Positions 7,560 through 15,807 of a stretch of DNA of 55,334 bases are shown here, piece after piece. Each line of letters opens with the position of its first letter. Within the stretch, counting starts at the first letter, position 1. The notes under the pieces are model-generated. The model had not been told where the DNA came from. It ran no database searches and saw only the letters and a program-made list of their open reading frames with translations. Source of the stretch: Immundisolibacterales bacterium (lineage in GTDB: Bacteria; Pseudomonadota; Gammaproteobacteria; HK1); contig JAPOPW010000026.1 of the NCBI GenBank assembly GCA_026712715.1, positions 1-55,334 on the forward strand, in the 5' to 3' direction. The position numbers were made by a program, and so were the translations under genes.

Positions 7560-9204
7560 AGCGCCTCCCGAATTTCTGCGAAAAGTAACGGAACAGTCGG
7601 TCGATGGTGAGGCCGAGGATCCCGAGGGTGATCAGCACGACATAGATGTTGTCGATCAGCATGTAGAGCCGCGCCTGCCACAGCATCGTCCCGAGCCCCG
7701 AGTGGGCGCCGATGATCTCGGCCGCGACGATCGTCGTGAACGCGTTCGCCATCGCGATCCGCGCCCCCACCAGGATGAACGGTACCGTTGCCGGCAACGT
7801 CACCAGGAAGAAGAGCTGATGTTTCGATGCGCCAAGAGACTGCGCCGCCCGCAGCTTGTTCGGCTCGATCGATGCCACCCCCGCCGCCGTGTTGATGGTC
7901 ACCGTGAACACCGTGACCCACGCAATCAGGAAGATGCGCGAGCCCTCGCCGAGCCCGAAGAAGATGACCGCGACGGTGATCATCGCGATCGACGGGATGA
8001 ACCGGAGCAGCTCGATGTAGGGGTCGAGGATGAGCCGCATCACCCGGAAGCTCCCCATCAGGAGCCCGAGCGGAATCGCGATCAAGGACCCGATGATGAA
8101 CCCGGAGAGGATGCGTTGCAGCGAGACGTACGACTCGCGGATGAGGGTCCCGTCGAGGAGGAGCTTTGCGAAGGTCACCAGGAACTGCACCGGGGACGGG
8201 AACAGCACCGAGTCCATCAGCAGCGACCCGAAGTGCCAGATCACGAAGAACGCGACGATCGACATCGCGTAGATGCCGAGGCTCTGGACGCCCTGGCTCT
8301 GCCTCCTTCGCCGGTGGCGTTCGCGCGCCGCGATGGAGGTCCGCCCGAGCGGCTTCGACTCCTCCTTCGCCCGCCCTGCCTGGGCGGCGAGCGACTTGTT
8401 GGTCTCGTCCGCGATGAGGTCCTGGACCCGGGCGTACATCTCCACGAACCCGTGGTCCACCCGGTCCCGCTTCATCTCCGGCGGGATGTCGATGATCTCC
8501 TTGATCCCGGCGTTCGGCCCCGCCGTCATCACCCCGATTCGCGTCCCGAGCAGCAGCGCCTCCTCGATGTCGTGGGTGATGAAGAGCACCGTCACCTTGT
8601 GCTCCTGCCAGATGCGGCGAAGCTCGTCCTGGAGAACCCGGCGGTTCTGGGCGTCGAGGGCCGCGAAGGGCTCGTCCATGACGAGCATCCGCGGGTGGTT
8701 CGCGAGCACCCGCGCGAGCTGGACCCGCTGGCGCATCCCGCCCGAAAGCTCGTGCGGGTACTTGTGCCCCTGGTCGCCGAGCCCGACGAGCTTGAGGAAC
8801 TCTGCCGTCGCGCGGGCGCGCTCCGCCGCGCTCGCGCCGCCGATCCGCAGCCCGAACTCGACGTTCTGCGCGGCCGTAAGCCACTCGTAGAGGGAGTTGT
8901 CGGCCTGGAAGACGACCCCCCGGTCGCGCGACGGCCCCGCGACCCGCTCGCCCTCGAACTCCACCGTCCCGTCCGTAGGCTCCTCGAAGCCCGCGAGGAT
9001 GTTGAGGACCGTGGTCTTGCCGCAGCCGCTCGGGCCGAGCAGACAGAAGAAGTCGTCCGGCGCGAGTTCGAGGTCGACCCCGTCGAGGGCGGTGAAGTGC
9101 TGGTCCGTGCCGAAGAAGGTCTTCGCGAGGCCTCCGATGTGGACCAGGCGGTCGAACGGGGCGGCCGTGCTTCCCCGGGCCGCGACGGAAACGGCTTCGT
9201 TCAT
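7543..9204 (-). CDS. fused ABC importer: ATPase plus permease (nitrate/sulfonate/taurine type)
   Basis: This 553-residue protein joins two subunits that are normally separate. Residues 20-270 form an SsuB/TauB-like ATPase with Walker A GPSGCGKT at 57-64, Q-loop near 100, signature LSGGMRQ at 153-159, Walker B LVMDEP at 174-179 and the switch histidine in ITHD. After a charged linker (about 270-300, rich in Lys/Arg), residues 305-540 form an SsuC/TauC-like permease with about six membrane segments and the EAA-loop motif (AAQSLGASKHQLFFLVTLPA). One polypeptide could therefore dimerise into a full importer core. The periplasmic binding protein is encoded in the same operon about 2.3 kb upstream. 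Related two-domain fusions exist in nitrate-type families, but the ATPase-first order is uncommon. Confidence 0.9.
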   Translation of the reverse strand: MNEAVSVAARGSTAAPFDRLVHIGGLAKTFFGTDQHFTALDGVDLELAPDDFFCLLGPSGCGKTTVLNILAGFEEPTDGTVEFEGERVAGPSRDRGVVFQADNSLYEWLTAAQNVEFGLRIGGASAAERARATAEFLKLVGLGDQGHKYPHELSGGMRQRVQLARVLANHPRMLVMDEPFAALDAQNRRVLQDELRRIWQEHKVTVLFITHDIEEALLLGTRIGVMTAGPNAGIKEIIDIPPEMKRDRVDHGFVEMYARVQDLIADETNKSLAAQAGRAKEESKPLGRTSIAARERHRRRRQSQGVQSLGIYAMSIVAFFVIWHFGSLLMDSVLFPSPVQFLVTFAKLLLDGTLIRESYVSLQRILSGFIIGSLIAIPLGLLMGSFRVMRLILDPYIELLRFIPSIAMITVAVIFFGLGEGSRIFLIAWVTVFTVTINTAAGVASIEPNKLRAAQSLGASKHQLFFLVTLPATVPFILVGARIAMANAFTTIVAAEIIGAHSGLGTMLWQARLYMLIDNIYVVLITLGILGLTIDRLFRYFSQKFGRRYAPHI

Positions 9205-9245
9205 GGCTCGCTCACGCCCTCGTCATGACTCGCTCACGCCGTCGA

Positions 9246-11348
9246 TCATGACAGGGTCTTGCGGATGGCCTCGATGATCTGCGGCTCCCCCGGGATGAAG
9301 AGCTGCTCGAGGGCCGAGTTGTAGGGGACCGGGGTCGACGGGGCGCCGACCCGCTGCGGGGGCGCCCGCAACGCGTCGAAGGCACGCTCGGTCACCGCAG
9401 CCACGATCTCGCCGCCGAATCCGGCGAACTTGCACGCCTCGTGGGCGACGACCAGCCGCCCGGTCTTGCGCACCGACTCCGCGATGGTCTCGACGTCGAG
9501 CGGGGCCAGGGTGCGCGGGTCGATGACCTCGACCGACACGCCCTCGCGCCGCAGCCGCCGCGCCGCCTGCATCGCCTTTCGCACCATCGCGGAGGTGGCG
9601 ACGACGGTGACGTCGGTCCCCTCGCGCCGCACCTCGGCGACCCCGAGCGGCAAGGTGTAGACCTCCTCCGGCACCGGTCCGGACAGGAAGTAGAGGAGCT
9701 TGTGCTCGAGGAACACCACCGGGTTGGGGTTCCTGAGCGCCGACATCAGCATCCCCTTCGCGTCGTAGGGGGTGCTCGGGGCGGCGACGATGAGCCCCGG
9801 CACGTGCATGAACCAGGTTTCGAGGCTCTGGGAGTGCTGGGCGGCGAGCTTGACCCCCGCCCCGAGCGGCGCGCGAACCACCAGCGGAACCCGGGGCCGG
9901 CCGCCCAGCATGTACCGGATCTTGGCCGCCTGGTTGACGATCTGGTCCGCGGCGAGGGTGAGGATGTCCATGAACTGGATCTCGACGATCGGACGTGCGT
10001 CCGCGAGGGCGAGACCGACCCCGAGGCCGGCGATCGCCTGCTCCGAGATGGGGGTGTCGCGCACCCGTTCGTCGCCGAACCGTTCCTTGAGGCCGGTCGA
10101 GACCCCGAACACCCCGCCGCCCTCGGCCACGTCCTCGCCGAAGAGAAGGATGCGGTCGTCCGCCGCCATCGCTTGGTGGTGCGCCTCGTTGAGGGCGCCC
10201 GCGTACGAGAGGATCCGGTTCTCGTCCGCCTCCGTCCGGGGCGGCGGGGTCTCCTCCCACGGGTCGTCGCAGAAGACCCCCGCGGTCAGCATCTCCGGCC
10301 CCGGCTCCTCCGCTGCCTCCGCCGCCGCCACCGCGGCCGCGATGCGTTCGCGCTCCTCGTCGTCGACGGCGGTCGTCTCGCCCTGCGGCAGGCCGTGGTG
10401 TTCGTGCAGGCGCCGGGCAAGCGCGGGGAGCGGGTCGCGCGCCTTCCACGACGCGATCTCCTCCTCGCTTCGCACCGGGCGGTCGTTCCGGAGCGAGTGG
10501 CCCATGTAGCGATACGTCCGGCACTCTATGTAGGACGGGCCTTCGCCGGCCCTCCCGCGCGCAATGGCGGCGCGCGCCGCGGCGCGCACCGCGTGCACGT
10601 CCATGCCGTCCACCACCTCCGACGGAATGCCGAAGCCGGCGGCGCGCGCCGCGATGCTCTCCCCGGCCTGGGAGACCGCATAGGGGGTCGTCATCGCGTA
10701 CTGGTTGTTCTCGCAGACCACGATGAGGGGCAGCCGCCACACCGCCGCGAGGTTCAGGGTCTCGTAGAGGATCCCCTGGTTGGCGGCCCCGTCCCCGTGG
10801 AACGCGACCGCAACCCGCTTCTCGCCGCGCAGACCCGCCGCCATCGCCGCCCCCGCGGCGTGCGGGACCCCCGCGCTCACGAGGCCGTTGCACCCCAGCA
10901 TGTTGAGGTCGAGGTCGGCGATGTGCATCGAGCCGCCCTTGCCCCCGCAGTAGCCGTTGGCGCGGCCGAGGAGCTCCGCCATCATCGCCCCGACGTCCGC
11001 GCCCTTGGCGATGCAGTGTCCGTGGCTGCGGTGGGTGCCGGTCACGAAGTCGTCCTCGGTGAGGTCGAACAGCGCGCCGACCGCCACCGCCTCCTGCCCG
11101 ACGCAGGTGTGGGCGGTGCCGTAGACCTTCCCGTCGCCGAAGAGGGTGACGAGGCTCTCCTCGAAGGAGCGGATGCGCCGCACGAGGCGGTACATCCGAA
11201 GGTCGTCGGCGAGGTCCGCCGGCTCGTTCGGCCGTAGGGCGGCGTCGTCGGCGGGGGAGACATCGTCTGCGGCACGGGCCGCGGCCGCCGCGGCGCCGGC
11301 GCCAGTGTCCGGGTTCGGATTGACGGAAACGGGGTTCGGATGGGCCAT
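9246..11348 (-). CDS. fused E1 alpha-beta thiamine-diphosphate 2-oxoacid dehydrogenase
   Basis: This 700-residue protein fuses the E1-alpha and E1-beta subunits of a pyruvate/acetoin/branched-chain 2-oxoacid dehydrogenase. The alpha half (about 40-330) contains GTHRSHGHC and the ThDP motif starting GDGAANQG at 185 and ending ENN near 215. An acidic linker (about 325-365) leads into the beta half (RILSYAGALNEAHH..., FGEDVAEGGGVFG, DTPISEQAIAGLGVG, AIRKTLS at the end). It decarboxylates a 2-oxoacid and transfers the acyl group to a lipoyl domain, probably the free-standing one downstream. The first about 40 residues are a low-complexity Ala/Pro/Asn tail. The start is ATG at 11348 after GAGGAG about 13 bases upstream. 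No E2 or E3 gene lies in the window. Confidence 0.9.
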   Translation of the reverse strand: MAHPNPVSVNPNPDTGAGAAAAAARAADDVSPADDAALRPNEPADLADDLRMYRLVRRIRSFEESLVTLFGDGKVYGTAHTCVGQEAVAVGALFDLTEDDFVTGTHRSHGHCIAKGADVGAMMAELLGRANGYCGGKGGSMHIADLDLNMLGCNGLVSAGVPHAAGAAMAAGLRGEKRVAVAFHGDGAANQGILYETLNLAAVWRLPLIVVCENNQYAMTTPYAVSQAGESIAARAAGFGIPSEVVDGMDVHAVRAAARAAIARGRAGEGPSYIECRTYRYMGHSLRNDRPVRSEEEIASWKARDPLPALARRLHEHHGLPQGETTAVDDEERERIAAAVAAAEAAEEPGPEMLTAGVFCDDPWEETPPPRTEADENRILSYAGALNEAHHQAMAADDRILLFGEDVAEGGGVFGVSTGLKERFGDERVRDTPISEQAIAGLGVGLALADARPIVEIQFMDILTLAADQIVNQAAKIRYMLGGRPRVPLVVRAPLGAGVKLAAQHSQSLETWFMHVPGLIVAAPSTPYDAKGMLMSALRNPNPVVFLEHKLLYFLSGPVPEEVYTLPLGVAEVRREGTDVTVVATSAMVRKAMQAARRLRREGVSVEVIDPRTLAPLDVETIAESVRKTGRLVVAHEACKFAGFGGEIVAAVTERAFDALRAPPQRVGAPSTPVPYNSALEQLFIPGEPQIIEAIRKTLS

Positions 11349-11469
11349 GGTCGGGATTTCACTCCTCGGGCCGGCGGAAGGCCGCCGCGAGCCGCTCGTG
11401 GGGGAGGGGAGGCGGCGCACCGCCCCGCCCGGCACTGGCCGGAGCGGTGCGCCTTCGGTCGCCGTCCGG

Positions 11470-12483
11470 CTACATGCCGGGCAGTTCGTAGTCCACGTTC
11501 TCGGGCGCCGCCGCCTTCAGGGTCGAGTCATGGAGGAAGCTCGCCCACCAGTCCTTGCTCGGGTTCTCCGGCATCACCTCGCGCAGCACGAGGTTGTTGT
11601 AGTCGTTGACCATGTTGTCGACTTCGCGCTGGTGGAGATGGGTGCGGAAGGTGCACTTCTTGGTGATCGCGTTCGAGAGGTCCGGGTCGAGCTTGATCAC
11701 CTTGCTGATGACGCTCGCCGCCCAGTCCTTGTCCGCCTCCATCCTCGCCGCGGTTTCGGCCATGACGCGGAACAGGGTCTCGGCCTTCTCGGGGTTCGCG
11801 TTCGCCCACTGCTTGTTGCCGCAGATCGCGTTGGCGGGCTCCCAGAGTCCCTCGCTGTTGAGCATGGTGTGAGTGCCCTTGACCGCCTGGACTCCGCGGG
11901 AGACCCAGGGCTCCCACGCCGCGTAGGCGTCGATGTCGCCGCGCTCGATCGCGGCCACCATTTCGGGCGCCTCGACGGGAACCACCTCGTACTCGTCGAT
12001 GCTGTGTCCCGCCTTCTCGACGACGGTGGTGAAGAAGATTTCGCTCCCGGTGCCGAGGGCGAGGCCCACCTTCTTGCCCTTGAGGGCTTCGAGGTCCGCG
12101 ATGTCGTCGCGCGACACGACGCCGTCGTAGCCCTTGTAGCCCGCGCCGGACGCGAACATGCCGGCCTTGTCGGGGTCCTTGTCGTGGGTGGTCATGCACG
12201 CGCCGCCGCTCCCCATGGCGAAGTGGAAATCGCCGGTGAGGATGAACGGAACCTGGCGCGATCCGGACGCCCCGGTGACGAGCTTGGTCTTGAGACCGGC
12301 CTCGGCAAAGGCGCCGATCTCGTGCGGGACGTAGAACACGCCGAAGCAGGGGTCGGCTCCGGTCGCGATGACGATCTCTTCGTCGGCCTGCGCCGGCGCG
12401 ACGAACGAGGAGGCGCCGAAGACGGCGGCGACGGCCAGGGCTCGGCCGGTTCGCGCGGCCCGGGATGGGAGATGACGAGTCAT
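11470..12483 (-). CDS. periplasmic binding protein, NrtA/SsuA/TauA family
   Basis: This 337-residue protein begins with a Sec signal peptide (a basic MTRHLPSRAARTGR stretch, a hydrophobic core, then cleavage near APAQA-DEE). A type 2 periplasmic-binding fold of the nitrate/sulfonate/taurine class follows, with CFGVFYVPHEIGAFAEAGL, VGLALGTGSE and AYAAWEPW. It would capture a small ligand for the fused ABC importer encoded downstream. The ATG at 12483 follows GAAGGAGGA at ideal spacing. The ligand is unknown, but operon partners (aldehyde dehydrogenase, E1, SDR) suggest a carbon or nitrogen source rather than nitrate. A probable regulator site lies about 130 bp upstream. Confidence 0.9.
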   Translation of the reverse strand: MTRHLPSRAARTGRALAVAAVFGASSFVAPAQADEEIVIATGADPCFGVFYVPHEIGAFAEAGLKTKLVTGASGSRQVPFILTGDFHFAMGSGGACMTTHDKDPDKAGMFASGAGYKGYDGVVSRDDIADLEALKGKKVGLALGTGSEIFFTTVVEKAGHSIDEYEVVPVEAPEMVAAIERGDIDAYAAWEPWVSRGVQAVKGTHTMLNSEGLWEPANAICGNKQWANANPEKAETLFRVMAETAARMEADKDWAASVISKVIKLDPDLSNAITKKCTFRTHLHQREVDNMVNDYNNLVLREVMPENPSKDWWASFLHDSTLKAAAPENVDYELPGM

Positions 12484-12871
12484 GAGGGTTCCTCCTTCGC
12501 GAGGGTTCTGGAGTCGGATGGCCGCGGGTCGGCCGGCATCGCTCTTCGCACCGGTCCGTCCTCGCTGAAGGGCGACGCGCGCCGACCGACGGCTCGGGTC
12601 GAGTTTACACACGAATGTCAACAAACGACAAAAGATTTTTTTGCGATATTCTTGGCGGCCGGCGCGTCCTGCGACCGGGGCGTCCGAGGCCGGAGTCTCG
12701 CCACCGGCGCCAAGGGACGCGATCGCTCACCGTTCTTCCGGTCAGCCGGTCGCGTTCCAGTGGCAATCCGGGAGGAGCTGCCTCCCCGATTCGGCTCGCA
12801 CGCGGGGGAGGCCGGGCCGCATTCCGTCCGGCCTTCCCGTCCGGACCGGCGCATCCCGACCCGGCCGTCGC
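12484..12871. other. 388-bp intergenic region, promoter region of the binding-protein operon
   Basis: The non-coding stretch lies between the end of the GntR gene and the binding-protein start, both on the minus strand. It contains an AT-rich core (about 12605-12655) with a TTGT-N2-ACAA-like element, and a GC-rich remainder where I see neither a gene nor an intrinsic terminator. Confidence 0.5.
12615..12629 (-). promoter_or_regulatory. candidate FCD-GntR operator, copy 1
   Basis: The plus strand reads TGTCAACAAACGAC at 12616-12629. The core fits the TTGT-N2-ACAA palindrome typical of FCD-subfamily GntR repressors with one mismatch (ATGT-CA-ACAA). A near-identical 14-mer, differing at one base, occurs at 19443-19456, and both lie 120-135 bp upstream of a minus-strand gene. 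On the minus strand the site also contains TTGACA, so it could overlap a -35 element. I see no good -10 at matching spacing. Confidence 0.5.
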
Positions 12872-13549
12872 TCACCTTGCGGCTTCGCGGGCCCGTTCGC
12901 GCTCGGAGTCGGTGGCGCGGTCGAGGTTCTCCATGATGTGCTCCTCGGTCAGCACCTTCGCCCCCGCGATGTTGCCGCGGTCGAGATGGTCGCGGATGCG
13001 GTAGTGGTAGTCGAGAGAGCGGCGCGTCGGGAATGCGGCACGCATCAGCCGGTAGCGCACCGGCAGGGAGATCTCGTTGACGTAGTGCAGGACCTGGGCG
13101 ATCGGCTTGTTCGCGGTGAAGTCGATGATGGCCTGGTGAAACTCGCTGTTCTCCCGGAAGTAGCCGTCGATGTCCTTGTTCTTGAAGCACACCTCCATGA
13201 GCTGGAGGCGCCCGTCGAGGACCTGCACCAGATTCGTGAGGTCGCGGCCCGCGAGGTCGTTCACCACCATCCCCTCGAGGGTCCGGCGCAGGGCGTAGAT
13301 GTTGCGGATGTCCTCGGGGGAGTACTCGCGGACCCGGAACCCGCGCCGCTGCTGGTGCTCGACGAGGCCGTTCTGGAGGAGGAGCCGGAGGCTCTCGCGC
13401 ACCGGGCCCCGGCTGCTCCCGTAGTGGGACTGGATCTCCATCTCCCGGAGCGGCTGGCCCGGCTGGAGGTCGCCCGTAATGATGCGCCAGCGAAGCTTGC
13501 TCAGGATGAAGTAGGCGAGCGTCTGCGGAAGTTCATTGTCGGGTTGCAA
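12872..13549 (-). CDS. GntR-family regulator, FCD subfamily
   Basis: This 225-residue protein has an N-terminal winged helix-turn-helix (about 10-75: LRWRIITGDLQPGQPLRE, SRGPVRESLRLLLQNGLVE, RRGFRVREYS) and a C-terminal all-helical FCD ligand domain (about 85-210; EFHQAIIDFTANKPI and the metal-site-type histidines in DYHYRIRDHL and EEHI). FCD regulators usually repress catabolic operons and are released by organic or amino acids. It sits between hyuA and the binding-protein gene, all on the minus strand, and the TTGT-N2-ACAA-like sites at 12616 and 19443 are plausible targets. Which of the two FCD regulators in the window binds them cannot be decided from sequence. Confidence 0.9.
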   Translation of the reverse strand: MQPDNELPQTLAYFILSKLRWRIITGDLQPGQPLREMEIQSHYGSSRGPVRESLRLLLQNGLVEHQQRRGFRVREYSPEDIRNIYALRRTLEGMVVNDLAGRDLTNLVQVLDGRLQLMEVCFKNKDIDGYFRENSEFHQAIIDFTANKPIAQVLHYVNEISLPVRYRLMRAAFPTRRSLDYHYRIRDHLDRGNIAGAKVLTEEHIMENLDRATDSERERAREAAR

Positions 13550-13685
13550 CGGCTGCTCCGGGCGTTCCTGCGCGCCGCTTCCCTACGCGGGGCGCTTCAC
13601 GAAGAAGGATGGGGAAGGGCGCAGGCGACCGGACCGGCGATCCGCGGTGCCGCGGGTGGGGACGACCGCGTGCTCCGTCGCGCGC

Positions 13686-15758
13686 TCACGAGGACGACGC
13701 CTCGCGCACGAGGTGAAGGGTATCACGCTCGTCCCGGCGGCAGCTCCAGCCGGGGAAGACCACCGTGGTCGCCCCCGTCTCCTCGATGACGGCCGGGCCC
13801 TGGAACGGGGCATCGATGGGCAGGTACCCGCGGTCGTGGACCGGGACCGCGTCGATCGCTTCGTCGAACCAGACCCGGCGCCGCTCGATGATCCCGCCTT
13901 CGCTTCCGCCGCCGGCGGACCCGCCCACCTCCGCGACCGGCTCCGGCACCCGCGCCGGCACGATCCCGGCGAGTCGCGCGTTCACGATCTCGACCGGCTG
14001 GTCCTCGCTCGCGTGGCCGTAGAGCCTGGCGTAGGTGCGGTGGAACCCGGCGAGCACCGCATCGGCGGTGAGCGGCGCTTCCGGGACCGGGATCGGGATC
14101 TCGAACGCCTGCCCGAGATAGCGCATGTCGAGCGTCTCGCGGAACGCGATGACGCGGTCGTCGAACCCGTCTTCGTGCAGCCGCGCCCGCGCCCGCTCCC
14201 GCAGGTCCGCGAGCGACGCGGCGACCCGCTCGATCGCGTCGGAGGTGCACCCCAGCAGCAGGGTCTCGGCAAGGTCGTGACGGATCTCCGAGGTGAGAAG
14301 GCCCCACGCGGAGAAGTTGCCGGGGAACTTCGGGACCAGCACCCGGTCGATTCCGAGCTCGTCCGCAACCGTCGTCGCGTGCATCGGACCCGCTCCCCCG
14401 AACGCCATCAGCACGCACTCGCGCGGGTCGTAGCCGCGCGACATCGAGATCTCCCGGATCGAGGCCACCATCCTGGCGACCGCGATGCGCACCACGCCGG
14501 CCGCCATCCGGTGGGTGTCGTCGATGCCGGCGGCGCGCGCGAGCGCCTCGATGGCGCTCCCCACCCGCTCCATCGTGGGAACGATGCGGCCCCCGAGCCG
14601 GCGGCGCATCGCGAGCCGGCCGAGCCACAGGTTCGCGTCGGTCACGGTGACGTCGCGTCCGCCGAGTCCGTAGCAGATCGGCCCGGGGTTCGACCCCGCG
14701 CTCCTCGGTCCCACGTGGATCTGCCCTTCCGGCGACACCCACGCGACGCTCCCTCCGCCCGCCCCGACCGTGTTCATGTCGACCTGCGGGACCTTGAGGG
14801 GCATGTTCCCGATGAGGTTGTCGACGGTGACCCGGAGCTGCCCGTCGTGGACCAGGCACACGTCCGTGCTCGTGCCGCCCATGTCGCAGGTGATGACGCC
14901 GCCGAATCCGGCTGCGTTTGCCGCGCCGACCCCCGCCGTCACCCCGCCCGCGGGGCCGGAGAGGACGGTCTGAATCGGGGTCCGGCGCGCGCGCGCAAGC
15001 GGCATGACGCCGCCGCTCGAAGCCATGATGTAGAGCCTTGCCGCCTCGCTTCCGCGCCGCAGGGCGTTCTCGAGCACGGCGAGATAGCGGTCGAGGAGCG
15101 GCCCGATGAAGGCGTTGAGGACCGTCGTCGTCAGGCGCTCGAACTCGCGGTACTCCGGGACGACCTCGTGCGAGGGCGAGACGAAGACCCCGGGGAGCGC
15201 CTCCTCGAGGAGCGCCCGGGTCGCCTCCTCGTGGACCGGGTTGGCGTAGCTGTGCAGGTAGCACACCGCGACCGCGGCGACCTCCTCGCGGGCGAGGGCC
15301 TCGACGGCCGAGCGAAGGGCGGGCTCCGCCAGCGGTTCCAGCACCGTTCCCCCCGAATCGACCCGTTCCTCCACGTCGAAGCGAAGGGGACGAGGCACGA
15401 GCGGGGCCGGTTTCCGGAACGAAAGGTCGAAAAGGGTGTTCGGTGCCATGCGGCGCGTGCGGCCGATCTCGAGGAGGTCGCGGAATCCGCGCGTCGCGAG
15501 CACCGCCGTCCGCGCCCCCCGCCGCTCGAGGATTGCGTTCGTCCCGATGGTGGTGCCGTGCACCACCCGATCGAGCCCGCCGTCGGCCCCCGCCCCCGTC
15601 GTCGCCTCCTCCAGGCACTCGAGCACCGAGGCCGCCTCGTCTCCGCGCCGGGTGAGTGCCTTGGCCGCGGTGATCCGCCGGGTCGCGTCGTCGTAGACGA
15701 CGACGTCGGTGAACGTACCGCCGATGTCAATGCCGATGATCCGCATTCCGATTCGCAT
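13686..15758 (-). CDS. hyuA: hydantoinase/oxoprolinase subunit A
   Basis: This 690-residue protein belongs to the HyuA family, the ATP-binding subunit of ATP-dependent N-methylhydantoinases, 5-oxoprolinases and acetone carboxylase-type enzymes. It has two actin-like phosphate loops, GIDIGGTFTDVVVYD at the N-terminus and CDMGGTSTDVCLV near 290, plus HGTTIGTNAILERRG, SGPAGGV and FGGAGPMHA. Together with HyuB, encoded upstream at 17273-19321, it would hydrolyse a cyclic amide at the cost of ATP. The two genes are separated by an aminotransferase gene rather than adjacent as usual. ATG at 15746 is a possible alternative start, since the GID motif follows it immediately. Substrate (5-oxoproline, a hydantoin or another lactam) is not determinable. 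Confidence 0.9.
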   Translation of the reverse strand: MRIGMRIIGIDIGGTFTDVVVYDDATRRITAAKALTRRGDEAASVLECLEEATTGAGADGGLDRVVHGTTIGTNAILERRGARTAVLATRGFRDLLEIGRTRRMAPNTLFDLSFRKPAPLVPRPLRFDVEERVDSGGTVLEPLAEPALRSAVEALAREEVAAVAVCYLHSYANPVHEEATRALLEEALPGVFVSPSHEVVPEYREFERLTTTVLNAFIGPLLDRYLAVLENALRRGSEAARLYIMASSGGVMPLARARRTPIQTVLSGPAGGVTAGVGAANAAGFGGVITCDMGGTSTDVCLVHDGQLRVTVDNLIGNMPLKVPQVDMNTVGAGGGSVAWVSPEGQIHVGPRSAGSNPGPICYGLGGRDVTVTDANLWLGRLAMRRRLGGRIVPTMERVGSAIEALARAAGIDDTHRMAAGVVRIAVARMVASIREISMSRGYDPRECVLMAFGGAGPMHATTVADELGIDRVLVPKFPGNFSAWGLLTSEIRHDLAETLLLGCTSDAIERVAASLADLRERARARLHEDGFDDRVIAFRETLDMRYLGQAFEIPIPVPEAPLTADAVLAGFHRTYARLYGHASEDQPVEIVNARLAGIVPARVPEPVAEVGGSAGGGSEGGIIERRRVWFDEAIDAVPVHDRGYLPIDAPFQGPAVIEETGATTVVFPGWSCRRDERDTLHLVREASSS

Positions 15759-15807
15759 TCCGGGGCGCCCGCGCCCCTCGATTGATCCAGGCCCGGTGCA
15801 CCCGTCT

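Noticed and set aside
7168..9228. A plus-strand open frame of 686 codons antisense to the ABC fusion gene
   Set aside because: It is a shadow caused by high GC; the composition is Arg/Asp/His-rich with no motif, while the minus strand encodes a complete ABC protein. The same applies to the long antisense frames at 9441-11237, 13536-15785, 17177-20011, 26155-27969 and 48527-50656.
12613..12621. TTGACA on the minus strand as a -35 box for the binding-protein gene
   Set aside because: No acceptable -10 lies 16-18 bases downstream; the match to the second site favours an operator reading.
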